Assembly (NCBI RefSeq): GCF_002777855.1
Contig: NZ_MEIK01000040.1
Location: forward strand, 124,001-188,000
Origin: Snodgrassella alvi
GTDB lineage: Bacteria > Pseudomonadota > Gammaproteobacteria > Burkholderiales > Neisseriaceae
Length of the DNA: 64,000 bases
Direction of reading: 5' to 3'
Every line of letters begins with the position of its first letter. Position 1 is the first letter of the stretch. A program made the position numbers and the translations under genes. The notes under the pieces were generated by a model. The model worked only from the letters and a program-made list of their open reading frames with translations. It ran no database searches and was not told where the DNA came from. This document shows positions 26,061 to 37,163 of this stretch, one piece after another.

Positions 26061-27627
26061 CAACCATCCTTGGCAAAGTCAATTCAAATCCATTTAATTG
26101 CGGACTGTAATTTAACTGTCCGTGATTGGCTAAAGCCAGTTCACGCGCCACATACAGCCCCAGCCCCGTACCACTGGGCTCAGTAGTAAAAAATGGCTCA
26201 AATAGATGTAACTGATTCTCTGCACTCACACCCGCACCATTATCTATCACTATAATTGAAATTTTCTGCTGCCATTCTTTGCGCATGACAACCCGAATAG
26301 CCTCTTTATTCTGCTGGCTGTGTCGCCAAGCATTATTCATTAGATTCCACATTATCTGTTGCAAATGTATTGAGTCACAACTGACTACCAATGGTTCGCT
26401 GTCGGCTTCAAGCTTAATACAATGCAAAGCCTGAGGTTTAATCAGTATGAATTCCTGTACAAACGCAGACCAGAAAACGCGCAAATCAATAACCTGCCTG
26501 TTTTTCTTATCACGTTTATTTAAGACGCCGATGTCTTCAAGCATTTTATCAATCCGACTGATATTATTGTCCACAATATGAAACAGTTTCAGCCGTGCCG
26601 GATCGTTTTCTTCCTCCTGCAATAGTTCATTGGCTTGACGTACAGCGGACATCGGATTGCGTATTTCATGTGCCAGATTAGCGGTTAATTGCCCTAAAGA
26701 TGCCAGTTTGAGAGCCATAGCCTCCTGATCTATTTCAGTACGGGCACGCATAGACAACATCAATAAGGGCGTATTGGCCTCCTGTAGCAGTCGCGCATGT
26801 ACTCGCATCGGCAAACCATTGAGGGTACAGTTGATTTCAAATATATTTTTCTGCTCTGTGTGCCAGTAATGCATAATCTGACGAAAAATAACTGTGCGAG
26901 TATCCACCACCAGCATAGGAAAATATTTCTGTGCTTTACGGTTAATTAACCATATCATGCCACTCTCATCTAATACCACTACCCCTTCCTGCACATAATT
27001 AAAAGCACGATCCAGCAGGTGGCGATAACTGTCGAGCATCTTTGATTGCTGATATTGCAGATTTTGCGAGCGAGCTAGTGAAGTGGCCACATAAGCGGTC
27101 AGCCCAGCCACAAGGTAAACAGCTGCAATCAGCATAAACGCGATGGTACAAATCCGCATACTGATATTTTCAAAACCATTACGGCTAATTTGCAACCAAG
27201 TAATGATTACAATCAGTAAGGTGACATATCCTGCATATATTAGCGGATAACGACCACGACTAAACAAGCAAGCGGCAGCCACAAATGGCAACAACAAAAT
27301 ACCAAAGCCGCTGTCCACACCACCAGCCATACTCATCAGCCATGCAATCATGGTGATGTCTACAGCCGCATTAACATTAGGTAGGGCATCTGGCTGATTT
27401 TGCCAACGCGGTACCAGCATCGAAAACAAAATCAGAAAACCGTAAAGTGCCGCCCAGCTGTAGAGCTCAGGTTTATTGAATATTGGTACGCTTAGTCCCG
27501 GTTCATCCATGTTTCGGGTCAGGACGTAAAAAGTCATGATGGAAAACAACAGGCTCATGCGGGCAATATTAAGTAAGGCAGAAAGCCTGTCCAGATATTG
27601 CGGCCAGCCATGAATACGGGTTTTCAT
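26053..27627 (-). CDS. pilS: Sensor histidine kinase PilS
   Basis: PilS is the membrane kinase partner of PilR. The 524-residue protein has about six membrane segments in the first 185 residues, a PAS-like region (about 205-295, VQEGVVVLDESGMIWLINRKAQKYFP), the dimerisation helix with the phospho-acceptor His320 (ANLAHEIRNPMSAV), and an ATPase domain with N-box NLMNNAWRH, G1 VIDNGAGV and G2 GTGLGLYVARELA. It lies seven bases after parC and overlaps pilR by eight bases. Confidence 0.92.
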   Translation of the reverse strand: MKTRIHGWPQYLDRLSALLNIARMSLLFSIMTFYVLTRNMDEPGLSVPIFNKPELYSWAALYGFLILFSMLVPRWQNQPDALPNVNAAVDITMIAWLMSMAGGVDSGFGILLLPFVAAACLFSRGRYPLIYAGYVTLLIVIITWLQISRNGFENISMRICTIAFMLIAAVYLVAGLTAYVATSLARSQNLQYQQSKMLDSYRHLLDRAFNYVQEGVVVLDESGMIWLINRKAQKYFPMLVVDTRTVIFRQIMHYWHTEQKNIFEINCTLNGLPMRVHARLLQEANTPLLMLSMRARTEIDQEAMALKLASLGQLTANLAHEIRNPMSAVRQANELLQEEENDPARLKLFHIVDNNISRIDKMLEDIGVLNKRDKKNRQVIDLRVFWSAFVQEFILIKPQALHCIKLEADSEPLVVSCDSIHLQQIMWNLMNNAWRHSQQNKEAIRVVMRKEWQQKISIIVIDNGAGVSAENQLHLFEPFFTTEPSGTGLGLYVARELALANHGQLNYSPQLNGFELTLPRMVDE

Positions 27628-27633
27628 ACCGGC

Positions 27634-29952
27634 TTAATTTCCATCATTCAAAGTACCATAAATAGCCAGAATTGCGCCCGAAACGCTTAATTCTTTACCT
27701 TTGTGTCCTCTCCTGTTACTGATATCCTGTACACGCAGTGTTTCCTGATGACGGCCACCTCGTTTACCTTGAGTTTCCAACGTAAATTCTGGTGAGTCTG
27801 ACAGCACAATGTAATTTAATGTCTCATCAGACGGCAAACTCATGATTTGCAGACCGCGCCCTTTAGCCATCACTTTGAGTTCAAGTAAAGGAAAAGCAAG
27901 CAGACGGTTAGCACTGGAAACAGCAATCAGCTCGGTTTGGCTACCGGCGGACAAGGATTTGGCCGGCACCGGCAGGGGTGGCAATAATGTTTCATTATCA
28001 TTAACCGTCATCACCACTTTGCCGTTTTTAGTACGGCTAACCAAATCTTTGAAAGCAATCACAAAACCATAGCCACCACTGTTGGCCAAAAGGTAATGCT
28101 GCTGAGGTAAGGCAGTGAGCATTGCAACGATTGTCGCCCCTTGATCAAGCTCAACTAGAGAACCGGCCGGCACGCCATCACCGCGACCACCAGGAATGCT
28201 GGCTGCGTCAACGCTGTAGGCACGTCCGTGCGAGTCCAGCAGTATAACCGGCCATACCGTACGACCTTCCACGGCCTGCATTAGGCCATCGCCCTCTTTA
28301 AAGGTGGTCTGGCTCAAATCCAAATTATGCCCAACCCGCGTTTTCAGCCAGCCTTTCTTCGATAATACCAGCGTAACCGGCTCATCGGCTGTCATCTGAG
28401 TAAGTGTAGCGCGCTCTGCCGGCTGAATCAGAGTGCGGCGGTTATCGCCATAAAGTTTGGTATCTACATCAATTTCCTTAATTACCAAATTTTTCTTGGC
28501 AATTTCATTTTCCAGTAACGAAACTAATTGCTCACGCTCCTGCTGCAGTTTATTCAATTCTGTTTCTAGTTTAATCCATTCCAATCTGGCCAACTGACGC
28601 AAACGAATTTCCAGAATATCATCCGCCTGTATCTCACTTAAGCCGAATGCCGATATCAATTCTTGTTTAGGTTCATCTGATTCACGGATAACGCGAATAA
28701 CTTCATCTATATGCAGGAATACAGTCTGCCTGCCTTGCAAAATATGAATACGTTTTTCTACCTGCTCTAACCGATACTGCAAACGTCGTGTAACAGTCAG
28801 AATACGAAAATCAAGCCACTCACGCAGAATCTGAACAAGGTTTTTTTGCGCAGGTTTATTATCCTGCCCCATCATTACCAGATTAATCGCTACATTTCCC
28901 TCAAGACTGGTTTGAGCCAGTAATGTATTCATGAATTCATCCGGCTGAATGCGACTGGATTTCGGTTCGAACACCAGCCGCACCGGAGCCTGTCCATCTG
29001 ATTCATCTCGCACTCTCTCCAGCAGCGAAAGCATCAGTGTGCGCGTATTCATTTGCTCCTGAGTCAGATTTTTTTTACCGGTTTTAGGTTTAGGATTAGT
29101 CTGTTCTTCTATCTCTGCCAATATTTTTTGCGCAGAAGTACCCGGAGGTAGCTCGGTTACTATTGCCCGCCAGTGTCCACGTGCCAGTTTTTCTATTTCG
29201 TACCGTGCCCGTACTCGAATACTGCCTTTACCCTGAGCATAAATAACCTGAATATCCTCCGGTGAAGTAATAATCTGCCCGCCGCCAGCGAAATCAGGGC
29301 CAGGTAGATGCTGCATTAAAGCTGTAGTATCTAAAGTAGGTTGTTTCAATAATGCTATAGCCGCCGCGCTAACTTCACGTAGATTATGTGAAGGAATTTC
29401 TGTAGCCAGACCAACTGCAATACCAGAAGCGCCATTCAACAAAATCATCGGCAGTCGAGCTGGCAAAACCGTAGGTTCAACAAAGGCACCATCATAATTG
29501 GGAATGAAATCCACCGTACCCATGTCGATTTCGGACAGCAGCAATTCAGCAATCGGAGTTAAACGTGCTTCTGTATAACGCATGGCTGCAGCACTATCGC
29601 CATCGCGTGATCCGAAATTACCGATACCGTCAATCAATGGATAGCGTAAAGTAAAATCCTGAGCCATGCGTACCATCGCATCATAGGCAGATGCATCACC
29701 ATGCGGATGATATTTACCCAGAATTTCACCCACCACGCGCGCCGATTTCACTGGCTTGGAGCCATGTACCAAGCCCATATCTTTCATGGCATACAGAATG
29801 CGCCGCTGTACCGGTTTTTGACCGTCTGCCACATCCGGCAATGCCCGACCTTTCACCACACTCATAGCATAGGCTAGATAAGCACGTTCAGCATACTGCC
29901 CTAAAAGGAGATAATCTTCACCGTGGTCTGATTGTTGGATTACGTCACTCAT
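27634..29952 (-). CDS. parC: DNA topoisomerase IV subunit A
   Basis: ParC is the DNA-cleaving subunit of topoisomerase IV, which decatenates daughter chromosomes. The 772-residue protein has [18 protein letters not shown], the quinolone-determining segment [16 protein letters not shown], the catalytic Tyr region [10 protein letters not shown], and a C-terminal beta-pinwheel with [11 protein letters not shown]. At the two classical quinolone positions it carries Ala87 and Asp91 where Neisseria gonorrhoeae has Ser87 and Glu91. It lies next to pilSR on the same strand; parE is not in the window. The 317 bases upstream hold the ftsZ terminator and otherwise nothing I can identify. Confidence 0.95.
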   Translation of the reverse strand: MSDVIQQSDHGEDYLLLGQYAERAYLAYAMSVVKGRALPDVADGQKPVQRRILYAMKDMGLVHGSKPVKSARVVGEILGKYHPHGDASAYDAMVRMAQDFTLRYPLIDGIGNFGSRDGDSAAAMRYTEARLTPIAELLLSEIDMGTVDFIPNYDGAFVEPTVLPARLPMILLNGASGIAVGLATEIPSHNLREVSAAAIALLKQPTLDTTALMQHLPGPDFAGGGQIITSPEDIQVIYAQGKGSIRVRARYEIEKLARGHWRAIVTELPPGTSAQKILAEIEEQTNPKPKTGKKNLTQEQMNTRTLMLSLLERVRDESDGQAPVRLVFEPKSSRIQPDEFMNTLLAQTSLEGNVAINLVMMGQDNKPAQKNLVQILREWLDFRILTVTRRLQYRLEQVEKRIHILQGRQTVFLHIDEVIRVIRESDEPKQELISAFGLSEIQADDILEIRLRQLARLEWIKLETELNKLQQEREQLVSLLENEIAKKNLVIKEIDVDTKLYGDNRRTLIQPAERATLTQMTADEPVTLVLSKKGWLKTRVGHNLDLSQTTFKEGDGLMQAVEGRTVWPVILLDSHGRAYSVDAASIPGGRGDGVPAGSLVELDQGATIVAMLTALPQQHYLLANSGGYGFVIAFKDLVSRTKNGKVVMTVNDNETLLPPLPVPAKSLSAGSQTELIAVSSANRLLAFPLLELKVMAKGRGLQIMSLPSDETLNYIVLSDSPEFTLETQGKRGGRHQETLRVQDISNRRGHKGKELSVSGAILAIYGTLNDGN

Positions 29953-30218
29953 ATTATTCTGACTTCACTAATTTTTATCTGAAACAGATTAATTTAGCTA
30001 TCTATTGTAAGGGATTTCAGGTTTCCAGCCCAACCTACATATTTCTGACTGTATAATTTAAAACTCTTGAACTTCCCTACAAATAAATTATTGCTTAGTT
30101 TGGTAGTTTTAGATCAGACTCTACAAATTGTGTCTGCAATCTGAAACGCTTTTGCAATAAATTTTTTTGGTATATTTAGCTAGAATCAAAAATAGCGTTT
30201 CTTTGAATTTAAGAAAAT

Positions 30219-30254
30219 AAAAAGCCGTCCAGAATTTCATTCTGGACAGCTTTA
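30219..30254 (-). terminator. Terminator after ftsZ
   Basis: The stem GTCCAGAA/TTCTGGAC (30227-30234, 30240-30247) extends, after one mismatch, into AAAGC/GCTTT. On the minus strand it ends in a T-rich run. It closes the dcw cluster. Confidence 0.8.
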
Positions 30255-30269
30255 ATATTTCTAAAAATA

Positions 30270-31448
30270 TCAATCTGCCTGTCGACGAATCACAGCCGGA
30301 ATTTCAAAATCATCCAGAACGGACTGATTAGAAAAATCAGCAGCAGCCAGATTCATACTACGTGCACTGCGGCCAGAGCGTACAACGCTGCCAATATCCG
30401 GATAGGCATCTTCGGTACCAGTAGCCTGTACCGTTTGCAAAACACGCAGATTGCTTTGCTGCTGATGATGCAAAGCTTTCTGTTCTTGTAACCCGGTAGC
30501 AATAATGGTAACGCGTATTTCGCCTTCTTCCATGCTGGCATCTTCAGAAGTGCCATATTTCAACGCAGCTTCGTCATGAGCATATTCATCAATCATGCTC
30601 ATGATTTCTTTGTATTCTGACATTTTAAGACAACCTGGAGCAGTAGTAATGTTTACCAGAACACCCTGCGCACCATCCAGTGTCACGTCATCAAGCAGCG
30701 GGCTGGCAATAGCCTGCTCAGTAGCAATACGGGCACGATCAACGCCATGAGCACTGCCTGAACCCATCATTGCCATACCCATGATGCTCATCACGTTTTT
30801 CACATCAGCAAAGTCAAGATTGATGATACCCGGATTGGTAATAACCTCAGCAATACCAGCCACCGCATTGCGTAATACATTATCTGCAGCACGGAATGCT
30901 TCACGCATGCTGACATCTTCGCCCAATGCTGACATCAGTTTGTCATTTGGAATCACAATCAGAGAATCAACGGTATTTTTCAGAATTTCTATGCCGTTGT
31001 TCGCCACCTGAATACGCTTACCTTCATATTCAAACGGGCGTGTCACCACTGCAACGGTCAGAATACCCATTTCCTTGGCCAGCTCAGCCACAACAGGTGC
31101 TGCGCCTGTACCAGTACCGCCACCCATGCCAGTAGTGATAAACAGCATGTTGGCACCGCGGATAGCATCTGACAATGCTTCACGGTCTTCCATGGCTGCA
31201 TTCCGACCAATTTCTGGATCAGCGCCAGCTCCGAGACCCCGGGTTAGATTGTTACCCAGTTGAATGCGTTTTGAGGCTTTACTGTTTTGTAAAGACTGTG
31301 CGTCAGTATTAGCACTGATAAACTCAATACCGGCAACCGCATTTTCAACCATATTGTTAATAGCATTACAGCCACCACCGCCAATACCAATGACTTTGAT
31401 AACGGCAGCACCGACTACTGTCTCCACAACATCATATACCAGTTGCAT
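30270..31448 (-). CDS. ftsZ: Cell division GTPase FtsZ
   Basis: FtsZ polymerises into the Z-ring that organises septation. The 392-residue protein has the N-terminal GIGGGGCNAINNM, the tubulin signature GGGTGTGAAPVVAELA, and the T7 loop around NLDFADVKNVM. The C-terminal domain is followed by a Gln-rich linker and the conserved terminal peptide DDFEIPAVIRRQAD, which binds FtsA and ZipA. It is the last gene of the dcw cluster, 114 bases after ftsA; the gap could hold its own promoter. Confidence 0.98.
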   Translation of the reverse strand: MQLVYDVVETVVGAAVIKVIGIGGGGCNAINNMVENAVAGIEFISANTDAQSLQNSKASKRIQLGNNLTRGLGAGADPEIGRNAAMEDREALSDAIRGANMLFITTGMGGGTGTGAAPVVAELAKEMGILTVAVVTRPFEYEGKRIQVANNGIEILKNTVDSLIVIPNDKLMSALGEDVSMREAFRAADNVLRNAVAGIAEVITNPGIINLDFADVKNVMSIMGMAMMGSGSAHGVDRARIATEQAIASPLLDDVTLDGAQGVLVNITTAPGCLKMSEYKEIMSMIDEYAHDEAALKYGTSEDASMEEGEIRVTIIATGLQEQKALHHQQQSNLRVLQTVQATGTEDAYPDIGSVVRSGRSARSMNLAAADFSNQSVLDDFEIPAVIRRQAD

Positions 31449-31562
31449 TTATGTCTCCTGACAAAACATGCGCATAATCATTTTAAACCCTTGTATAACT
31501 ATCATTATATCGACAGTTATACACAATGCGCAAAAGTTCTGTCATTTATTGTGTTAGATAAG

Positions 31563-32804
31563 TTAAAAATTGTTTTTAAACCAAGCTTGTAATTTGGAAA
31601 GCCATGACTCTTTCGGTTCGGCAGCAGTGGCAACAGGCAGGTCATTTTTACTGTCATCTTCACATGCTGCCTGCAATAGGCCAATTGCGGTGGCATAACG
31701 CGGGTTGCGAATCCTCTCCGATACACCGCCCATTTCCTGTGGAACGCCAATACGCGCCGGCAGATTGAATACATCTTCAGCTAGCTCTACCATGCCGGGT
31801 AATAATGACGCTCCACCAGTTAAAACCACACCGGACGTGAGCACATCCTCGGGAAAGCCGGAACGACGTAATTCGTTTAATGTCAGCTCCAGAATTTCTT
31901 CCACACGCGGACCAATAACACTGGCCAGTGTCCGGCGTGAAATCTGACGTGGATTGCGATCTCCAACACTAGGCACTTCAATCATGTCATCCAGTCCATC
32001 CATTGTAGCCAGCGCTACGCCATGGTTGATTTTGATGTATTCAGCAGCACTGTGCGGTGTGCGTAGTGCCTGAGCCAAATCCTTGGTAATCAAGTCTCCC
32101 GCAACTGGAATGACAGCTGTATGCCGGATAGCTCCGTTGGTGTAGACAGCAATATCAGTGGTACCTCCGCCGATATCAATTACACAGACGCCAAGATCCT
32201 TTTCATCTTCAGTCAACACCGCCTGTCCGCTCGCCAACGGCTGAAGAATCATTTTGCTGATTTGCAAACCGCAACGATTGACGCATTTCTGAATATTCTG
32301 CATGGCAGTAACTGCACCGGTGATAATGTGAATACGTGTATCCAGACGCACGCCGCTCATTCCGATTGGTTCGCGTACACCGGGCTGATTATCAATAATA
32401 AATTCCTGTACAACTGTATGCAGAATATCGTGGTCAGGCGGAATATTTACTGCTTTAGCGGTTTCAATCGCACGGTCGATATCGGCCTGACTAACTTCAC
32501 CATCCTTGATTTTTACCACACCCTGCGAATTGAAACTACGGATATGATTGCCCGCAATACCAGTGGTAACGCTTTCTACCGGTACATCAGCCATCATCTG
32601 TGCTTCTTCCATGGCCTGCTTGATAGCCTGTGCTGTGGTTTCGATATTGGTTACCATCCCTGCCTTCAAACCGCGAGATGGCGCTTGTCCCAGACCAACA
32701 ATGTGGATTTCGTTGTCTTCCTGTACTTCACCAATCAGGGCGATTACTTTTGACGTGCCGATATCCAACGCACTGATGTATTTTTTACCTTTAACCATGG
32801 TCAT
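31563..32804 (-). CDS. ftsA: Cell division protein FtsA
   Basis: FtsA is an actin-like ATPase that anchors FtsZ to the membrane. The 413-residue protein opens YISALDIGTSKVIALIGE (phosphate 1), has the 1C domain unique to FtsA, VIDIGGGTTDIAVY (phosphate 2) and VLTGGASLLPGM (adenosine). The C-terminal SWLSKLQAWFKNNF is the amphipathic membrane-targeting helix. The start is ambiguous among GTG 32807, ATG 32804 and ATG 32798; none has a strong ribosome binding site. It follows ftsQ by 36 bases. Confidence 0.96.
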   Translation of the reverse strand: MTMVKGKKYISALDIGTSKVIALIGEVQEDNEIHIVGLGQAPSRGLKAGMVTNIETTAQAIKQAMEEAQMMADVPVESVTTGIAGNHIRSFNSQGVVKIKDGEVSQADIDRAIETAKAVNIPPDHDILHTVVQEFIIDNQPGVREPIGMSGVRLDTRIHIITGAVTAMQNIQKCVNRCGLQISKMILQPLASGQAVLTEDEKDLGVCVIDIGGGTTDIAVYTNGAIRHTAVIPVAGDLITKDLAQALRTPHSAAEYIKINHGVALATMDGLDDMIEVPSVGDRNPRQISRRTLASVIGPRVEEILELTLNELRRSGFPEDVLTSGVVLTGGASLLPGMVELAEDVFNLPARIGVPQEMGGVSERIRNPRYATAIGLLQAACEDDSKNDLPVATAAEPKESWLSKLQAWFKNNF

Positions 32805-32840
32805 CACTTTAAATTCAAATTATCAATCGGTCTGTCCGGA

Positions 32841-33620
32841 TCAATCCAACTGTGCATCCTGCTGATCCATTGTTGCAGCATCTTCTGAGAAATTATCGTC
32901 AGCAGAAGCTGATACAGCTTTGTTTTTATAACGTATTGCAAAACCATCTGGATAGCGCAAATCCACATAGTCAATAGCAGCGGCCTGATTGTGCAATACC
33001 TGAGGCCATGCCCAGACAAAATGCGACAGACGCTGCTCTACTTTTTCCCGACCCAGTCGCAGTGTCATACCATTAGTCAGTTTCAACTGCCAGGCAGAAC
33101 GGTCACTCAGCTGTAATTGCTGAATATGCAAGCCGGTTGGTTGTAACAAACTTTCGAATGTTAGCAAATGTACAGTCATGTAGCGAGCGGAACTGTTGGT
33201 TCCAGTAAATAATGGCAACTGTTGCTGACTGGTTGCAGTAAAAATTTGTCCATCGTTGTCCACCAGTTGCTGAGCATTCCAGCGTGCCACAGGTACCCGC
33301 TCTTTAATCTCCAGCTGTACAGTATCAGGCCATATCCGCTTTACCTGAACTTTGGCGACCCATGGCAGTTTAGCTAAAGCCGCCTGTGCAGCACTAACAT
33401 TCACGGTAAAAATATTACCACGCAAATACTGCTTACTGATTTCTTCAATTTCGGAAGACTGCAAATTTTTCAACGGCTGTAACACTTTTATTTGCCGTAC
33501 CGGAAAGTAAGGTGAGTGAACCAGCCACGTTCCGCCTGCACCCAGCAGACAGAACAATACACAAACATATAACCAGCGATAAAGCCGTTTTAAGGCCTGC
33601 GCATTATCCCAAAGTCGCAT
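32841..33620 (-). CDS. ftsQ: Cell division protein FtsQ
   Basis: FtsQ is a bitopic divisome protein that links FtsL/FtsB to the early ring. The 259-residue protein has one membrane helix (about 14-34), then a POTRA domain (FPVRQIKVLQPLKNLQ to KLPWVAKVQVKRIWPDTVQLEIKERVPVARW) and the beta domain. The C-terminal tail is acidic. It overlaps ddl by 17 bases, which suggests tight coupling. Confidence 0.95.
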   Translation of the reverse strand: MRLWDNAQALKRLYRWLYVCVLFCLLGAGGTWLVHSPYFPVRQIKVLQPLKNLQSSEIEEISKQYLRGNIFTVNVSAAQAALAKLPWVAKVQVKRIWPDTVQLEIKERVPVARWNAQQLVDNDGQIFTATSQQQLPLFTGTNSSARYMTVHLLTFESLLQPTGLHIQQLQLSDRSAWQLKLTNGMTLRLGREKVEQRLSHFVWAWPQVLHNQAAAIDYVDLRYPDGFAIRYKNKAVSASADDNFSEDAATMDQQDAQLD

Positions 33621-34515
33621 GACTTAAAATTTCAACACACAAATCTTCAAAACTCAAGCCAATTTCACGTGCCGCTTTAGGCACCAGACTGTGACCTGTC
33701 ATGCCTGGCACAGTATTGACTTCCAGAATATAAATCGTTCCGTCTGCATCACGGAGAAAATCTACTCTTCCCCAGCCGCGACCCCCCAGAGCTTTAAATG
33801 CCCGGGCTGTCAGATCCCGCATGTGCTGCTCATCTGGGGGTGTCAGATCTGCGGGACATAAATAAACGGTATCATCACGGTGGTATTTGGCCTCATAATC
33901 ATAAAAGTCAGTTGCCGGAAGAATACGTATACTGGGCAACACCTCCTCACCCAAAATAGCACAGGTATATTCTCCACCCTCAATAGCACGTTCTGCCAGA
34001 ATTTCACCGTGATATTGTTTCAGCTGCTGATAAGCCTTAGCCAGCTCACCCGTCTGTCTGATTTTCATCACACCTACACTACTGCCTTCTGCTGCCGGTT
34101 TAACAAACAGAGGCAAACCCAGTTTTGCTTCTACATCAGCAAAATCACTATCGTCATGTAATACAATAAAAGGGACACAGGGTAAACCAACGCCCTGCCA
34201 GATAAGACGGCTGCGAAATTTGTCCATACCTATAGCACTAGCAGCTACGCCGCAACCCGTATACGGTATACCCAAGGCTTCTAATGCGCCTTGCACCACA
34301 CCATCTTCCCCAAAGGAACCATGCAAAATATTGAAAGCATGTTTAAACTTTTCACTGACCAAGTCAGACAAAGGTCGCTCAGCTGGGTCAAAAGCATGTG
34401 CATCCACACCTCGGCTTTTGAGCGCTGTTAAAATTGCCGCGCCACTGGCCAGTGACACCTCACGTTCACTGGAGAAGCCACCCATCAGTACGGCGACTTT
34501 ACCAAAATTATTCAT
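33604..34515 (-). CDS. ddl: D-alanine--D-alanine ligase
   Basis: Ddl (DdlB type) makes D-Ala-D-Ala for the pentapeptide stem and is the cycloserine target. The 303-residue ATP-grasp protein shows VLMGGFSSEREVSLASG, ILHGSFGEDGVVQGALE, FVKPAAEGSSVGVMK, and the metal-binding ILEVNTVPGMTGHSLVP. It lies between murC (66 bases upstream) and ftsQ (overlapping), its usual dcw place. Confidence 0.97.
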   Translation of the reverse strand: MNNFGKVAVLMGGFSSEREVSLASGAAILTALKSRGVDAHAFDPAERPLSDLVSEKFKHAFNILHGSFGEDGVVQGALEALGIPYTGCGVAASAIGMDKFRSRLIWQGVGLPCVPFIVLHDDSDFADVEAKLGLPLFVKPAAEGSSVGVMKIRQTGELAKAYQQLKQYHGEILAERAIEGGEYTCAILGEEVLPSIRILPATDFYDYEAKYHRDDTVYLCPADLTPPDEQHMRDLTARAFKALGGRGWGRVDFLRDADGTIYILEVNTVPGMTGHSLVPKAAREIGLSFEDLCVEILSHATLG

Positions 34516-34581
34516 TACTTTATTTTTTCCTGTATTTCTTTCAATTACTACTATTCTTGCACACGATATAGATTGCCATAC

Positions 34582-35994
34582 CTAAATAGCTGCGGCCATT
34601 TCGGTAATCATGGCTGGTACTTTATTGATACTACCAGCACCCATATTGAGCAAAACATCACCATCTTGCAACACATTTAATAAAGTGGGTGCCATTTCAT
34701 CCACGTTTGCTACATAAATCGGTTCAACTTTGCCTAAAACCCGAATAGCTCGCATTAAAGCTTTACTGTCTGCGGCCACAATTGGATCCTCACCTGCTGC
34801 GTATACTTCCGTTAACACTACACCATCAGCTTTAGTCAGTACCTGTACAAAATCTTCAAAAAGGTCACGGGTTCGGGTATAGCGATGCGGCTGAAAAGCC
34901 ACTACCAGTCGGCGGTCTGGATAGGCACCACGTGCTGCAGCAATAGTAGCAGACATTTCTACCGGATGATGCCCATAATCATCAATAAGTAATGCTTTAC
35001 CGCCATCCGGCAAAGAAATATCACCGTATTGCTGAAAACGGCGACCAACACCGGCAAAGCTTTCTAGCCCAATCTGTATTGCAGAAACAGAAACACCGAT
35101 TTCCAGTGCCACACCGATTACAGCAAGTGCATTTAAAACATTATGCTGTCCCGGCATATTGACCGTTACACTAAATGGATTAATACCTTTTTTGCGTGTA
35201 TGAACATCAAAACGCATCTGCGCACCGCAGGCTACTATATTGCTAGCATATAAATCGGCACTGTCATCCAGTCCGTAAGTAACAAAGGGTTTCTGAATCA
35301 GCGGCAATATCTGACGCACATGTTCGCTGTCGATACATAAGAAGGCTTTGCCGTAAAATGGCATTCGATGCACAAAGTCAACAAAAGCCTGATGCAGTTT
35401 TTCAACATCATGGTCATAAGTATCCATGTGATCAGTATCAATATTGGTCACAACAGTGAATAGAGGAGTCAAATATAAAAAAGATGCATCGGATTCATCA
35501 GCTTCGGCAACAATATATTCCCCTTTACCCAGCTTGGCATTGCTGCCGGCAGCAGTTAAGCGTCCGCCGATAACAAAAGTCGGATCCAATCCGGCAGCGG
35601 CGAGCACAGAAGCAGTTAGACTGGTAGTTGTTGTTTTTCCATGTGTACCGGCAATCGCAATACCCCGTCCAAAACGCATGATTTCAGCTAGCATCATGGC
35701 GCGAGGAATAACTGGAATTTTTTGTTCCAGTGCAGCTACCACTTCAGGATTATCTTTCTTTACCGCGGTTGAGGTCACAACCACATCAGCACCACAAATA
35801 TTATCTGCACTGTGGCCACAGCTAATCTGCACACCGATAGCCCGCAAATGTTGAGTGGCGGCATTATCAGCTAAATCAGAACCACTAATCTGATAGCCTT
35901 CATTATGTAATACTTCAGCAATACCGCACATACCCGTACCACCAATACCCACAAAATGTATGTGACGGATACGGTCTTTCATATTTTCTTTCAT
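34582..35994 (-). CDS. murC: UDP-N-acetylmuramate--L-alanine ligase
   Basis: MurC adds L-Ala to UDP-MurNAc, the first stem-peptide step. The 470-residue Mur ligase has [17 protein letters not shown], the ATP loop [22 protein letters not shown], and [12 protein letters not shown]. In-frame ATG codons at 35994 and 35982 are both possible; the family start ([12 protein letters not shown]) fits the second slightly better. It lies 65 bases after murG. Confidence 0.97.
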   Translation of the reverse strand: MKENMKDRIRHIHFVGIGGTGMCGIAEVLHNEGYQISGSDLADNAATQHLRAIGVQISCGHSADNICGADVVVTSTAVKKDNPEVVAALEQKIPVIPRAMMLAEIMRFGRGIAIAGTHGKTTTTSLTASVLAAAGLDPTFVIGGRLTAAGSNAKLGKGEYIVAEADESDASFLYLTPLFTVVTNIDTDHMDTYDHDVEKLHQAFVDFVHRMPFYGKAFLCIDSEHVRQILPLIQKPFVTYGLDDSADLYASNIVACGAQMRFDVHTRKKGINPFSVTVNMPGQHNVLNALAVIGVALEIGVSVSAIQIGLESFAGVGRRFQQYGDISLPDGGKALLIDDYGHHPVEMSATIAAARGAYPDRRLVVAFQPHRYTRTRDLFEDFVQVLTKADGVVLTEVYAAGEDPIVAADSKALMRAIRVLGKVEPIYVANVDEMAPTLLNVLQDGDVLLNMGAGSINKVPAMITEMAAAI

Positions 35995-36059
35995 ACTATA
36001 TTTACTTTTCCGGCCGGCTCAGGCTATACAACATCTTCCGGCCATTCTTTAATCATTGT

Positions 36060-37127
36060 TCAAAGCACACTAGCCACTGCCGCTGCTGCAACTTTAGCCG
36101 CACTATCCGGCTGAGCCAATGCCCGAGCTTTCTCTGCCATCTGCAAACATTGTTCGCGTGACAAATCAGCCAGTACCGTTTGCAGGGACTGGGCATTTAG
36201 GCTAGTTTGAGGCATTAGCACGGCCGCGCCATCCTTAACCATATACTGTGCATTAGCAGTCTGATGGTCGTCAACGGCATGCGGATAAGGCACCAAAATC
36301 GCGCCCAAGCCAGCAGCGGTTAGTTCAGCTATAGTCAGTGCACCAGCACGGCATATCACTAGATCAGCTTCACGGTATGCAGAAACCATATCGGTGATAA
36401 ATTCCACACATTCTGCTTTAACACCATATTCATCATATTGATGCTGTAACTGTGTTAATTTATTGCGTCCAGACTGATGCAGCAGATTCGGACGCTGCGA
36501 TTCCGGCAATAAAGCCATAGCCTGTGGCACAACTTTATTTAATATATCGGCTCCCAGACTACCGCCCACCACCAAAATATTCAGCACGCCCTGCCTACCA
36601 GCAAAGCGTTGTGCTGGAGGGGTTAATGCTGCAATATCTGCTCGAACAGGATTACCTACCAGCCCGTTTTGGTTGGTAAAAACCTGCGGGAATGCATACA
36701 TCACCTGACTGGCAAAATGAGACAGTACTTTATTAGATAAACCGGCAATAGCATTTTGCTCATGTACAATCAACGGCAAGCCGCATAATCTGGCTGCGAT
36801 GCCGCCGGGAAAAGTGACAAATCCCCCAAAACCGATAACCGCATCAACATTGTACCGACGGATAATTCTCCGTGCGGCAGCAATGGTTTTTACTAAAGTA
36901 AACGGCAACAGTAATTTTCGTTTTATTCCGTTACCACGAATGCCTTTAATAGAGAGAGTTTCCAACGGAATGTTGTATTGTGGTACCAGACGCGTTTCCA
37001 TTGCACCTTCACTACCTAGCCAGACAATACGATGTCCCTGAGCCTGCAACTCCTGAGCAACAGCAAGTGCAGGAAATATATGCCCGCCTGTACCGCCCGC
37101 CATGACCATAAAGGTTTTTGCATTCAT
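36060..37127 (-). CDS. murG: Lipid I GlcNAc transferase MurG
   Basis: MurG transfers GlcNAc from UDP-GlcNAc to lipid I at the inner face of the membrane, giving lipid II. The 355-residue GT28 protein shows VMAGGTGGHIFPALAVAQEL, GFGGFVTFPGGIAA, HEQNAIAGLSNK, VVGGSLGADILN, and the UDP-GlcNAc site ICRAGALTIAELTAAGLGAILVPYPHAVDDHQ. It lies 36 bases after ftsW. Confidence 0.97.
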   Translation of the reverse strand: MNAKTFMVMAGGTGGHIFPALAVAQELQAQGHRIVWLGSEGAMETRLVPQYNIPLETLSIKGIRGNGIKRKLLLPFTLVKTIAAARRIIRRYNVDAVIGFGGFVTFPGGIAARLCGLPLIVHEQNAIAGLSNKVLSHFASQVMYAFPQVFTNQNGLVGNPVRADIAALTPPAQRFAGRQGVLNILVVGGSLGADILNKVVPQAMALLPESQRPNLLHQSGRNKLTQLQHQYDEYGVKAECVEFITDMVSAYREADLVICRAGALTIAELTAAGLGAILVPYPHAVDDHQTANAQYMVKDGAAVLMPQTSLNAQSLQTVLADLSREQCLQMAEKARALAQPDSAAKVAAAAVASVL

Positions 37128-37163
37128 TGAATATCCGCTTTACTCATTATGTTTGAGGATAAA

